Position numbers and translations under genes: made by a program. A stretch of DNA of 5,262 nt from Methylovulum sp. Lineage in GTDB: Bacteria; Pseudomonadota; Gammaproteobacteria; Methylococcales; Methylomonadaceae. Numbering within the stretch: position 1 is the first letter of the stretch; the number at the start of each line of letters is the position of its first letter. The notes beneath the pieces were generated by a model. The model had not been told where the DNA came from, searched no databases, and saw only the letters and a list, made by a program, of their open reading frames with translations. The stretch is taken from contig JAQTNZ010000234.1 in the NCBI GenBank assembly GCA_028713595.1, positions 1 through 5,262 on the forward strand, written 5' to 3'. Positions 1-4,610 of the stretch are shown in pieces.

Positions 1-151
1 CCCCGCCCCGGCTGTTATGGGTCGCGACCATCGCCAACACCGCATCGGTCAGCTTGTCAGCACTGGGGGGTTCTACTGACAGCGCCGCCGTCACGGGTGC
101 GGCCAGCAAAAACAGCCCGATGAGGGCGCGGGGCAAAAAGAGTGTGTGCAT
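1..151 (-). CDS. N-terminal part of an unrecognised secreted protein (runs off left edge)
   Basis: Fifty residues are visible before the reading frame leaves the window. They begin MHTLFLPRALIGLFLLAAPV and form a typical Sec signal peptide: a short start with one Arg (residue 8), a hydrophobic core at about residues 9-18, and a likely cleavage site after Ala22 or Ala23 (V-T-A, then A-L-S). The mature part begins SVEPPSADKLTDAVLAMVAT and is too short to assign to a family. The ATG is chosen because an AGGA Shine-Dalgarno lies about 5 bases upstream and because the signal peptide begins exactly there. The protein is inferred to be periplasmic, outer-membrane or extracellular. It could be a TolC-like or other envelope protein, but nothing visible decides this. 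Confidence 0.72.
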   Translation of the reverse strand, partial: MHTLFLPRALIGLFLLAAPVTAALSVEPPSADKLTDAVLAMVATHNSRGG

Positions 152-261
152 GGTGTCCTGGGTGTGGTGTTTAGTCGGGTGGGTTAAGGGTCGCTGTGTA
201 AGGCCAGCCCCACCCACGCCCCCGTGTTACGAAGACTATACAAAAATCAGGCCGCTAATAA

Positions 262-290
262 AATTAACTAGTACCCTAAAAAACTGTCAA
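262..290 (-). promoter_or_regulatory. Candidate sigma-70 promoter for the secreted protein at the left edge
   Basis: On the minus strand a perfect -35 box TTGACA (290-285) is followed after 17 bases by TTAATT (267-262), which matches the -10 consensus at only three of six positions. A second possible -10, TATAGT (240-235), lies nearer the gene but has no good -35. Either would give a leader of roughly 80-110 bases before the start at 151. The A+T-rich stretch 232-300 contrasts with the G+C-rich flanks, which fits a promoter. Confidence 0.4.
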
Positions 291-400
291 TAATGCACAT
301 TTTTTCTTTAGGCAACGCCATCTTTTTGATAACAAACCAAAACTGTCCGGCCTCTTTTGCCGCCAGCTAGTGGGCGGGGGGTGGTTTTTTGTGGTTTGAT

Positions 401-445
401 GGGGTAGAGGGGGAAGTGTAGGGCAAGGGTTGCGGGGCGTAGGGG
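401..445 (+). other. Cluster of six G-runs, potential G-quadruplex
   Basis: Six runs of three to five G lie at 401-404, 409-413, 421-423, 427-429, 434-437 and 442-445. The loops are 4, 7, 3, 4 and 4 bases, so several sets of four runs satisfy the usual G3+N1-7 rule. A further G-rich block (372-381) lies just upstream. The G-rich strand would be the template strand for the minus-strand gene at the left edge. Folding is inferred from the pattern only. Confidence 0.5.
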
Positions 446-475
446 CAGTTACGGCCAGTAGCAAGCCCGTATGGA

Positions 476-543
476 GCGATAGCGTAATGTGCCGGACGGT
501 TGGAAGCCAACAGGCGGTGCAATACTATCGTCCCGCACCCTAC
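476..543 (+). repeat. Interspersed repeat, copy A
   Basis: This copy has the full layout of the family: a degenerate left arm (GCGATAGCGTAATGTGCC), a middle GGACGGTTGGAAGCCAACAG, a right arm GGCGGTGCAATACTATCG and a tail CCCGCACCCTAC. The left arm and middle align with copy D at 4527-4597, the middle also with copy E, and the right arm and tail with copies B and E. Left and right arms are imperfect inverted repeats of each other. The bases just upstream (455-476), read on the minus strand as CTCCATACGGGCTTGCTAC, resemble the sequence beside copy C at 2827-2842. Confidence 0.75.
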
Positions 544-595
544 TTTAGGAACGTGCATAAAATAATCTCGGCACAATCGTAAAGCAGCTTCATCT

Positions 596-647
596 TTGGA
601 GCGCGGGCATCTTGCCCGCAAGGGCGGGCAAGATGCCCGCGCTCCAA
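596..647. repeat. Perfect 24-bp inverted repeat (REP-like hairpin)
   Basis: The left arm 596-619 (TTGGAGCGCGGGCATCTTGC, then CCGC) is exactly complementary to the right arm 624-647, with loop AAGG at 620-623. The core GCGGGCATCTTGCCCGC is, from memory, a palindrome dispersed in many bacterial genomes, which suggests a mobile REP/MITE-type element rather than a locus-specific structure. It lies about 45 bases past the stop of the minus-strand gene at 693 and might stop transcription there, but no T-tract follows the stem on that strand, so intrinsic termination is doubtful. Confidence 0.85.
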
Positions 648-692
648 GGCTTGCACCTTTATTTCCTACCCATTCCTTACCGCGGTTACGGG

Positions 693-1223
693 TTAAGCTA
701 ACAGGGCCTTTTGGCTTTTGATCCTCAACTCATCCAGTCTGCGTTTAATTTCGGCGCTTTTTATGAAGTTAGGTATGATAAACGAAATGGCTATGTTTTT
801 TGTTGCCGGCCATTTTTCTGTTGGGTGCGGTTTATAAGTTACCGCGTTACAAGGAGCAGGCAAATCATAGACTTTAATCACTGTTAAAACATCTAGTTGA
901 GCAACGCCATCAGAATAGGAGTCAACTATTTCATCAATAACACCCCACTCAATAAGCATAAACTCATCCCGCCTTCCATAGATCCGATAATAAATCCCTT
1001 TTTCATCCGCCGCCATAACGAAAGATCCCGCTTTTAACGTTTGTACAAGAAAGAAAAGCAAAAATAAAGCCATAACTACAAAAAAAACGAGTGTGTGTCT
1101 GATAAATTCATCACTAGCACCCTCTGAGTTAGCGGCACGAAAAAAAATAACCGCCAAAAGAATAAAAATTAAAAATAAAAAAACAACCCCATAGATAGTT
1201 TTGTTCTTAATGTAAATAGGCAT
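693..1223 (-). CDS. Membrane protein with two TM helices and a possible PH-like domain (STM3941-like)
   Basis: A 176-residue protein. It begins MPIYIKNKT, followed by two hydrophobic helices at about residues 10-28 and 44-62, separated by a polar loop (AANSEGASDEFIRH). The soluble part from about residue 68 contains ADEKGIYYRIYGRRDEFMLI then EWGVIDEI, a beta-strand pattern like the PH-like domain of STM3941-type proteins, and ends in a charged helix (IKRRLDELRIK). The family assignment is inferred from layout, not from a diagnostic motif. No catalytic residues are visible and the function is unknown. The start is uncertain: in-frame ATGs at 1280 and 1301 and a TTG at 1331 lie upstream. The ATG at 1280 has a weak AGG at workable spacing, the chosen ATG has no clear Shine-Dalgarno, and the TTG falls in repeat copy B. 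Codons are more A+T-rich than in the PilZ gene, hinting at separate origin. Confidence 0.75.
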   Translation of the reverse strand: MPIYIKNKTIYGVVFLFLIFILLAVIFFRAANSEGASDEFIRHTLVFFVVMALFLLFFLVQTLKAGSFVMAADEKGIYYRIYGRRDEFMLIEWGVIDEIVDSYSDGVAQLDVLTVIKVYDLPAPCNAVTYKPHPTEKWPATKNIAISFIIPNFIKSAEIKRRLDELRIKSQKALLA

Positions 1224-1324
1224 GGTAGTTAGCAGGTGGTTTTTACCCTTAAAGCTCACCACCTTTAGAGAACCGATCATTTGATTTAACCTAATTGTCA
1301 TTTTACAAAGGAAGTCGCCCGCGT

Positions 1325-1370
1325 GGTGCAAGACTACCGCCTAGCACCCTACGATGCGCCTTACTGCGTT
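1325..1370 (+). repeat. Interspersed repeat, copy B
   Basis: It contains the right half of the family: GGTGCAAGACTACCGCCTAG, then CACCCTACGATGCGCCTTAC and TGCGTT. It aligns with copy C (CTATCGCCTCGCACCCTAC, then CGAGTGCGCCTTACCGCG) across the core and the GCGCCTTAC extension. The left arm and middle seen in copies A and D are absent. It points away from the membrane protein and toward the PilZ gene. Confidence 0.7.
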
Positions 1371-1763
1371 CCAAAAACCCGCCATTTGACCCGCTTAGAC
1401 TATACCCATAAAAGGTCAGGGTAAATTATTTTTTAACTTTTTCTGAAAAAGGTAATAGTTTATAGCCTTTTTATTTTTTTCTTGTTAGACTGAAATGGCC
1501 TCACGCGAAACCATTGGCACTGCTTGCAATAGGCCCACAGCACACGCTGGGCCGGCCCTTCGGACGGGATGGGCCCTGCCAACTTGCCAACACACTTCCA
1601 CTTATTAATTAAGCTATTAGGCTTTAATCGCCCGTGTTTTTATAGGGGGGGCTAGGAGGGGTGTTGCCGTTGGCCGGCAGCGAGGGGGGCAAGCCGTTAA
1701 CGGGCGGCATACGCGGTGCGGGCCGCAAAAACACAGCTTAAAAAATAACTATAAGACTAGGTT

Positions 1764-1772
1764 GAGGGGGGG
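1764..1772 (+). promoter_or_regulatory. G7 ribosome binding site of the PilZ gene
   Basis: The sequence GAGGGGGGG ends two bases before the ATG at 1775. Several registers of the G-run can pair with the 16S rRNA tail. A G7 homopolymer can change length by slippage, so its position in the ribosome binding site could tune translation; that is inference. Confidence 0.5.
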
Positions 1773-1774
1773 AT

Positions 1775-2662
1775 ATGAGCATTGAATTACAGCATCGTGA
1801 TTACCGTAAAGCCATCCGTCTGGACGGTTGGGCGTATCTTGGCGGCAAACTCTGCAAGATCACCGTCAAAAACATCTCCATTTCCGGGGCGTTTGCGGTG
1901 TTGGACCCTGAAAGCTTAGGGGGCCACCAGCGGGCGTTAAAAAAGTTGTCGTCAGTGAAAACAATGGATTTTTTCCTGCCCTCATTGGGGGTGTCCGGCA
2001 TTGCCAAGGTCATCCGGGTGGCGCAGGCCGAACAAGGGGGCCTCTCTTTTGCGATGGCTTTTCAGGACTTGGCCCATCCGGTGGACAGGCCGTTTTTTAA
2101 CCGTAAAAATTACCGCGCCGACATCGCCGTGCCCGGCAAGCTGTTGTTAAACGGCCATTATGTCGATTTTATGACCGTCAACGTATCGGTTGATGGCTTG
2201 ATGGTGCGCTTACCGCTGGCCTTTGACATCGAAATAGGGATGGCGCTGAAGTTTAGGTTCCCCCACGCCAACCGCAAAGGGCTGGCGCGGGTGATGTGGA
2301 CGCGGGATAATGACGACCATGAAACGCTCATCGGCCTACAGCTTATCCGCCGCGACCCGCTGGCGGCCAAGCCCGGCCAAACCGCCCGGCGGGCGGCTGT
2401 GGACAACAACGCGCCGGCACGGCCTGAAGCCGTGACCCAACCGGCAACCCCCCTAGTGTTCGGGGGCATTAGCCTTGCCGCTTCCAAACAGGGCTTTTCC
2501 GAATACCAGCTGGCAAAACTGCCCGATGTCCACTTTGAGCCGATTGACCAAAGTGCCAATACCCCCGTGTTGCCCGCCCGCGCCCCCGCCCCCACCCCTT
2601 TGTTTTGTGGGCAAAACTGGGTGAGCAAAACGTCCAAAGCCCCCAAAGTCCGCCAGTGGTGA
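1775..2662 (+). CDS. Tandem PilZ-domain protein, probable c-di-GMP receptor
   Basis: A 295-residue protein with two PilZ domains, at about residues 8-101 and 107-193. Both carry the two c-di-GMP-binding motifs. The first has RKAIR (11-15, RxxxR) and NISISG (33-38, [D/N]xSxxG). The second has RKNYR (110-114) and NVSVDG (136-141). PilZ domains bind cyclic di-GMP and pass the signal to motility, exopolysaccharide or envelope systems. Residues 194-295 are Ala/Pro-rich with no recognised domain and are probably a flexible tail. No signal peptide or membrane segment is seen, so it should be cytoplasmic. The ATG is preceded by a strong but unusual Shine-Dalgarno, GA followed by seven Gs, ending two bases before the start. 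It stands alone, with no neighbouring cyclase, phosphodiesterase or effector, so its target cannot be inferred. Long frames antisense to it are shadows. Confidence 0.9.
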   Translation: MSIELQHRDYRKAIRLDGWAYLGGKLCKITVKNISISGAFAVLDPESLGGHQRALKKLSSVKTMDFFLPSLGVSGIAKVIRVAQAEQGGLSFAMAFQDLAHPVDRPFFNRKNYRADIAVPGKLLLNGHYVDFMTVNVSVDGLMVRLPLAFDIEIGMALKFRFPHANRKGLARVMWTRDNDDHETLIGLQLIRRDPLAAKPGQTARRAAVDNNAPARPEAVTQPATPLVFGGISLAASKQGFSEYQLAKLPDVHFEPIDQSANTPVLPARAPAPTPLFCGQNWVSKTSKAPKVRQW

Positions 2663-2844
2663 GGCCGATGGCTGACGGCCACCCGGAAAAAACGCGGCCA
2701 TGAGAGTGGCGGCAAGTGGCAAGTAGGGGGTTTTGAACTAAGCAATACCCCATTCTGGCATCCCATGCCGATACCCTGCGCTGTCACACGGCCTATCGAA
2801 GCCGAAACCACCCGTAGTCCGCTTCACTCCTTACGGGCTACTAC

Positions 2845-2884
2845 TTGCTATCGCCTCGCACCCTACCGAGTGCGCCTTACCGCG
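2845..2884 (+). repeat. Interspersed repeat, copy C, abutting the Imm11 stop codon
   Basis: It reads TTGCTATCGCCTCGCACC, then CTACCGAGTGCGCCTTACC and GCG, matching copy B over the core and extension. It is preceded by CTCCTTACGGGCTACTA (2827-2843), which resembles the minus strand beside copy A. It ends at the base next to the stop codon of the minus-strand Imm11 gene (2885-2887). The remaining intergenic bases 2663-2826 hold no gene; a short GGCC-based hairpin sits just past the PilZ stop, with no convincing terminator. Confidence 0.75.
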
Positions 2885-3565
2885 CTACTCAAACCGGGCA
2901 AGGGCTTCCCCTGCTTTGCCGAAGTAATGGTCGCTGTAGGGTTTTAGCCCGGTAAGGCCGGCTTCCTGTAACTTCGCCAACACCTTTGCGCTCAAATAAA
3001 CAATGCCATCGTTCATGTAATGCCGCCAGAAAGGCAACTGGGCCACCTTCTCTTTAAGCAACGGATTTTTTTGTAGGGTCGGCAGATATTTTAATTCATA
3101 ATAATTAGGGGCGAACATTTCGAACCTATTTTCTATTTCCGAAAAGTTATCCTCAATTTTCAAATAACGGCGGACATGGAACAAGTAATAAGGCGTTTGG
3201 TTAATGCGCTTATGCTGCTTATTTTGGATTTCCGTCTCGTGAAACTGATGCCCGAAATCATCACAAGCCTCCAATACCCGTTTCGCCGGCTCGGAAACCA
3301 ATATCACATAACCATCGCTCCAAATGTCAGGCAATTTCGCATGTGGGCCCACCTCGAACACCCACACGGTTTCATAGCCTTCAGGGATTAAGGGGGCGCG
3401 GAACATCTGGCAGTGCGGCCAAGGCGGGTCGAGCGGGACATCTTGCATATCCCAATAATAATTCGGCGGATAGTTGCCTGTTTTTCCCGACGGACAGTAA
3501 AAGTCAATCCGTTGCAGGGGGCGCCTATTGGGGTTTATAGTATTTAAACGATAAAAATGGCTCAT
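2885..3565 (-). CDS. Imm11 / DUF1629-type immunity protein
   Basis: A 226-residue, probably cytoplasmic protein starting MSHFYRLNTI, without signal peptide or membrane helix. Segments recalled as typical of the Imm11 (DUF1629) family appear in order: LPDIWSDGYVILVSE (78-92); HQFHETEI (106-113); YYLFHVRRYL (126-135); and a C-terminal IVYLSAKVLAKLQEAGLTGL. The family is known as predicted immunity proteins of polymorphic toxin systems, which would neutralise a cognate toxin by binding; the molecular target of this one is unknown. The ATG at 3565 is chosen because TTTAGGAG stands 7 bases upstream; a GTG frame extension to 3613 is repeat sequence. No toxin, Rhs or secretion gene lies in the window, so it looks like an orphan immunity gene. 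Repeat copies C and E, in inverted orientation, bracket it. Confidence 0.8.
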   Translation of the reverse strand: MSHFYRLNTINPNRRPLQRIDFYCPSGKTGNYPPNYYWDMQDVPLDPPWPHCQMFRAPLIPEGYETVWVFEVGPHAKLPDIWSDGYVILVSEPAKRVLEACDDFGHQFHETEIQNKQHKRINQTPYYLFHVRRYLKIEDNFSEIENRFEMFAPNYYELKYLPTLQKNPLLKEKVAQLPFWRHYMNDGIVYLSAKVLAKLQEAGLTGLKPYSDHYFGKAGEALARFE

Positions 3566-3583
3566 TGATGTACTCCTAAAGCC

Positions 3584-3635
3584 CGCGTAGGGCGCAAGAC
3601 AATAGTATTGCACCCGGATGATCGAAAGCCAACAG
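3584..3635 (-). repeat. Interspersed repeat, copy E, upstream of the Imm11 gene
   Basis: On the minus strand it reads GGTGCAATACTATTGTCTTG, then CGCCCTACGCG, the best match to copy A's right arm and tail. On the plus strand the flank CGGATGATCGAAAGCCAACAG, offset by one base, matches copy A's middle, and AAGACAATAGTATTGCACC matches the start of copy D. It ends four bases before the TTTAGGAG Shine-Dalgarno of the Imm11 gene. TTTAGGA also follows copy A (544-550), so this heptamer may belong to a longer version of the repeat. Confidence 0.75.
3604..3632 (-). promoter_or_regulatory. Candidate promoter of the Imm11 gene inside repeat copy E
   Basis: On the minus strand TTGGCT (3632-3627, four of six to the -35 consensus) and AATACT (3609-3604, four of six to the -10 consensus) are 17 bases apart. 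TGC directly before the -10 makes an extended -10 motif (TGn). The -10 is part of the conserved GGTGCAATACTATTGTC core of the repeat. A start near 3597 would give a leader of about 32 bases. Confidence 0.38.
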
Positions 3636-3647
3636 CCCTTAGGCTTG

Positions 3648-3717
3648 CGAACCCCAACAGTTCAACACACACGACCACCCTGTTGTGTTGGGGTTCGTAC
3701 CTCACCACAACCTACGG
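3648..3717. repeat. GTTGGGGTTCG-type palindromic repeat
   Basis: CGAACCCCAACA (3648-3659) and TGTTGGGGTTCG (3686-3697) are perfect 12-bp inverted arms around 26 bases. The right arm continues into TACCTCACCACAACCTACGG, so 3686-3717 by itself can fold as an imperfect hairpin. On the minus strand, TAGGTTGTGGTGAGGTACG followed by AACCCCAACA resembles a repeat recalled from many bacterial genomes (TAGGTTGGGTTGAGG, then AACGAAACCCAACA). It is probably a dispersed element unrelated to the GGTGCAA family. Confidence 0.7.
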
Positions 3718-3854
3718 GCCTTTGTGCGTCTGCTACATAATACCGATTAAACCCACCCCCCCATTTTTTATCGTTACCCTGCTTACAGTTAATAGGGCGC
3801 AATGCCAATTAGTTATTGCCACTTATGGCTTTAGGTAATCTTGAAGGGCGTTTA

Positions 3855-3869
3855 TGTGAAACATTCACA
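3855..3869. promoter_or_regulatory. Odd palindrome TGTGAA-N3-TTCACA, possible operator
   Basis: TGTGAAACATTCACA has perfect 6-bp arms around ACA. It resembles a CRP half-site pair, but the spacing between TGTGA and TCACA is five bases instead of six. It lies 168 bases before the PEP-CTERM start. A binding role is inferred only from symmetry. Confidence 0.3.
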
Positions 3870-3881
3870 AAGGTAAGCGGG

Positions 3882-3899
3882 TCTGGCCGTATTGCCAGA
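3882..3899. promoter_or_regulatory. Palindrome TCTGGC-N6-GCCAGA, possible operator
   Basis: Perfect 6-bp inverted arms around CGTATT, 13 bases after the preceding palindrome. It could be a dimer-binding site or a small hairpin; no regulator family is recognised from it. Confidence 0.3.
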
Positions 3900-3949
3900 T
3901 AAAATATGCACTCTACGGCTTTTTTTCGATAATCAGGGTTTTCTTAAAT

Positions 3950-3991
3950 TTAACGGTTATGCTATCATCTTGGTATTATCTAAACGATAAT
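3950..3991 (+). promoter_or_regulatory. Candidate promoter of the PEP-CTERM gene with overlapping palindrome
   Basis: TTAACG (3950-3955) and TATTAT (3974-3979) are 18 bases apart and match the sigma-70 -35 and -10 consensus at four and five of six positions. The -10 overlaps a perfect inverted repeat ATTATC-TAAAC-GATAAT (3975-3980, 3986-3991), well placed for a repressor. The local sequence is A+T-rich. The leader would be about 50 bases. No sigma-54 promoter was found here. Confidence 0.38.
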
Positions 3992-4036
3992 TAAAGCCAT
4001 TTATACAATCACTTAGACTTATTAGGGTATTAAGCC

Positions 4037-4528
4037 ATGCCAAAACCGTTCCGACTCCGTTCTTTACTTCCTGCCGCTGCCTTGGTTTTAACTTTCGCCG
4101 CTGCGCCAGCGCAAGCCATTTTTATTACTGTCAACAGCACCCAGTATGACGTGGTGACTGTCACCGATTCATACAACAACATCTCCGCCAGGCTGCAATC
4201 AACCCCGTGGTGGGGGACTGGCGCCACCAACACCATTTCTTTTGTCAACGCGTTAGGCGCGTCCTTTGGCTATCCTAATCTTGGCGGCGGCGGCACGCAC
4301 CGGACCCCGTACTTTGCCTACCAGCTCCAGTCCACTTTTCCTGATACGCTATTCATAACCCAAGGTATTGGTCTCGGCGGTGTTGTCCAGTCTCCCAGCA
4401 GCAGTGTGACCTACGCGGTTCTGGCCTCGGAGTCAAGTTCGGTCCCTGAGCCTACAACCCTTGGCTTGATGGGTTTGGGCTTGATGTCGGCCATCGGCAC
4501 ACGCCGCAAAACGCGTAAGGCGCAGTAG
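4037..4528 (+). CDS. Small secreted PEP-CTERM sorting-domain protein
   Basis: A 163-residue exported protein. A Sec signal peptide covers about residues 1-27, with cleavage after APAQA. The C-terminus is a textbook PEP-CTERM signal: VPEP at 136-139, a short hydrophobic helix to about residue 154, then a basic RRKTRK tail. Such proteins are recognised by an exosortase (EpsH/XrtA-type) and linked to exopolysaccharide or the cell surface; no exosortase lies in the window. The mature part is small, Ser/Thr/Gly-rich and probably beta-rich, with YDVVTVTDSYNNI and LQSTPWWG. These resemble, from memory, a small family of PEP-CTERM proteins with a YDVTTVTGSY and WWG signature and no known function. 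The start has a weak TAGGG 9 bases upstream and is fixed by the signal peptide. The stop overlaps the edge of repeat copy D. Confidence 0.9.
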   Translation: MPKPFRLRSLLPAAALVLTFAAAPAQAIFITVNSTQYDVVTVTDSYNNISARLQSTPWWGTGATNTISFVNALGASFGYPNLGGGGTHRTPYFAYQLQSTFPDTLFITQGIGLGGVVQSPSSSVTYAVLASESSSVPEPTTLGLMGLGLMSAIGTRRKTRKAQ

Positions 4529-4597
4529 ACAATAGCCTTGCACCGGACGGTTGAAATCCCATGCGGTGCAAGGCTGTCGCCTTGCACCGCATGGGAT
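4527..4597 (+). repeat. Interspersed repeat, copy D, with a perfect 19-bp hairpin
   Basis: It begins AGACAATAGCCTTGCACC inside the stop codon of the PEP-CTERM gene and continues GGACGGTTGAAATCC, aligning with copies A and E. The second half is a perfect hairpin: arms 4556-4574 (ATCCCATGCGGTGCAAGGC) and 4579-4597, loop TGTC. The 10-mer GCCTTGCACC occurs at 4535-4544 and 4579-4588, and its complement GGTGCAAGGC at 4565-4574, so two exclusive stems can form. It sits between convergent genes and may act as a two-way terminator, although only TTTT (4601-4604), set off by three bases, follows on the plus strand. Confidence 0.8.
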
Positions 4598-4610
4598 GCG
4601 TTTTATGGCA

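Larger units (their letters stand above)
152..692. other. 541-bp gene-free stretch
   Basis: No credible gene was seen on either strand. The stretch holds the candidate promoter for the left-edge gene (262-290), a G-rich cluster (401-445), interspersed repeat copy A (476-543) and a perfect 24-bp hairpin (596-647). A minus-strand frame across 367-621 is made largely of repeat and hairpin sequence and is not believed. Bases 648-692 between the hairpin and the stop of the next gene show no clear terminator. Confidence 0.7.
1224..1774. other. 551-bp divergent intergenic region
   Basis: It separates the minus-strand membrane protein from the plus-strand PilZ gene and should hold promoters for both. 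Features seen: repeat copy B (1325-1370); TATAGT on the minus strand (1404-1399), a possible -10 without a good -35; a perfect odd palindrome CTTTTTCTGAAAAAG (1437-1451); a G+C-rich fold-prone block (1532-1576) with GGCCCA pairing to TGGGCC and the palindrome GGGCCGGCCC; and TATAAG (1750-1755), a possible -10 just before the PilZ gene that also lacks a clear -35. If the membrane protein starts at 1280 or 1301, the region is shorter. No RNA gene or c-di-GMP riboswitch was recognised. Confidence 0.55.
3566..4036. other. 471-bp divergent intergenic region
   Basis: No gene is seen between the Imm11 start and the PEP-CTERM start; plus-strand frames here are short and cross repeats. The left third is repeat copy E and a GTTGGGG-type inverted repeat (3648-3717). 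The middle, 3718-3850, is A+T-rich with nothing recognised. The right part holds three palindromes (3855-3869, 3882-3899, 3975-3991) and a possible promoter for the PEP-CTERM gene. Confidence 0.65.

Noticed and set aside
54..293. Plus-strand 79-residue frame
   Set aside because: It is antisense to the signal-peptide gene at the left edge and then enters A+T-rich promoter sequence.
1224..1331. N-terminal extension of the membrane protein to a TTG start at 1331
   Set aside because: The TTG lies in repeat copy B, lacks a Shine-Dalgarno, and the added residues have no domain character. The intermediate ATGs at 1280 and 1301 stay possible.
1514..1528. Sigma-54-like promoter TTGGCAC-TGC-TTGCA upstream of the PilZ gene
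   Set aside because: Only three bases separate TGGCAC and TTGCA; sigma-54 promoters need five, and this spacing is strict.
1490..1774. c-di-GMP riboswitch before the PilZ gene
   Set aside because: The conserved GEMM core and tetraloop-receptor sequences could not be found.
2158..2811. Long minus-strand reading frame opposite the PilZ gene
   Set aside because: It is a shadow of a G+C-rich gene with clear PilZ motifs; its translation is low-complexity with no ribosome binding site or domain.
2765..2947. Plus-strand 60-residue frame
   Set aside because: It is translated repeat copy C and flank, then runs antisense into the Imm11 gene.
3566..3613. GTG-initiated extension of the Imm11 protein
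   Set aside because: These residues are encoded by repeat copy E; the ATG at 3565 has a strong AGGAG at good spacing.
3855..3869. Canonical CRP site
   Set aside because: TGTGA and TCACA are five bases apart rather than six, so only a generic palindrome is reported.
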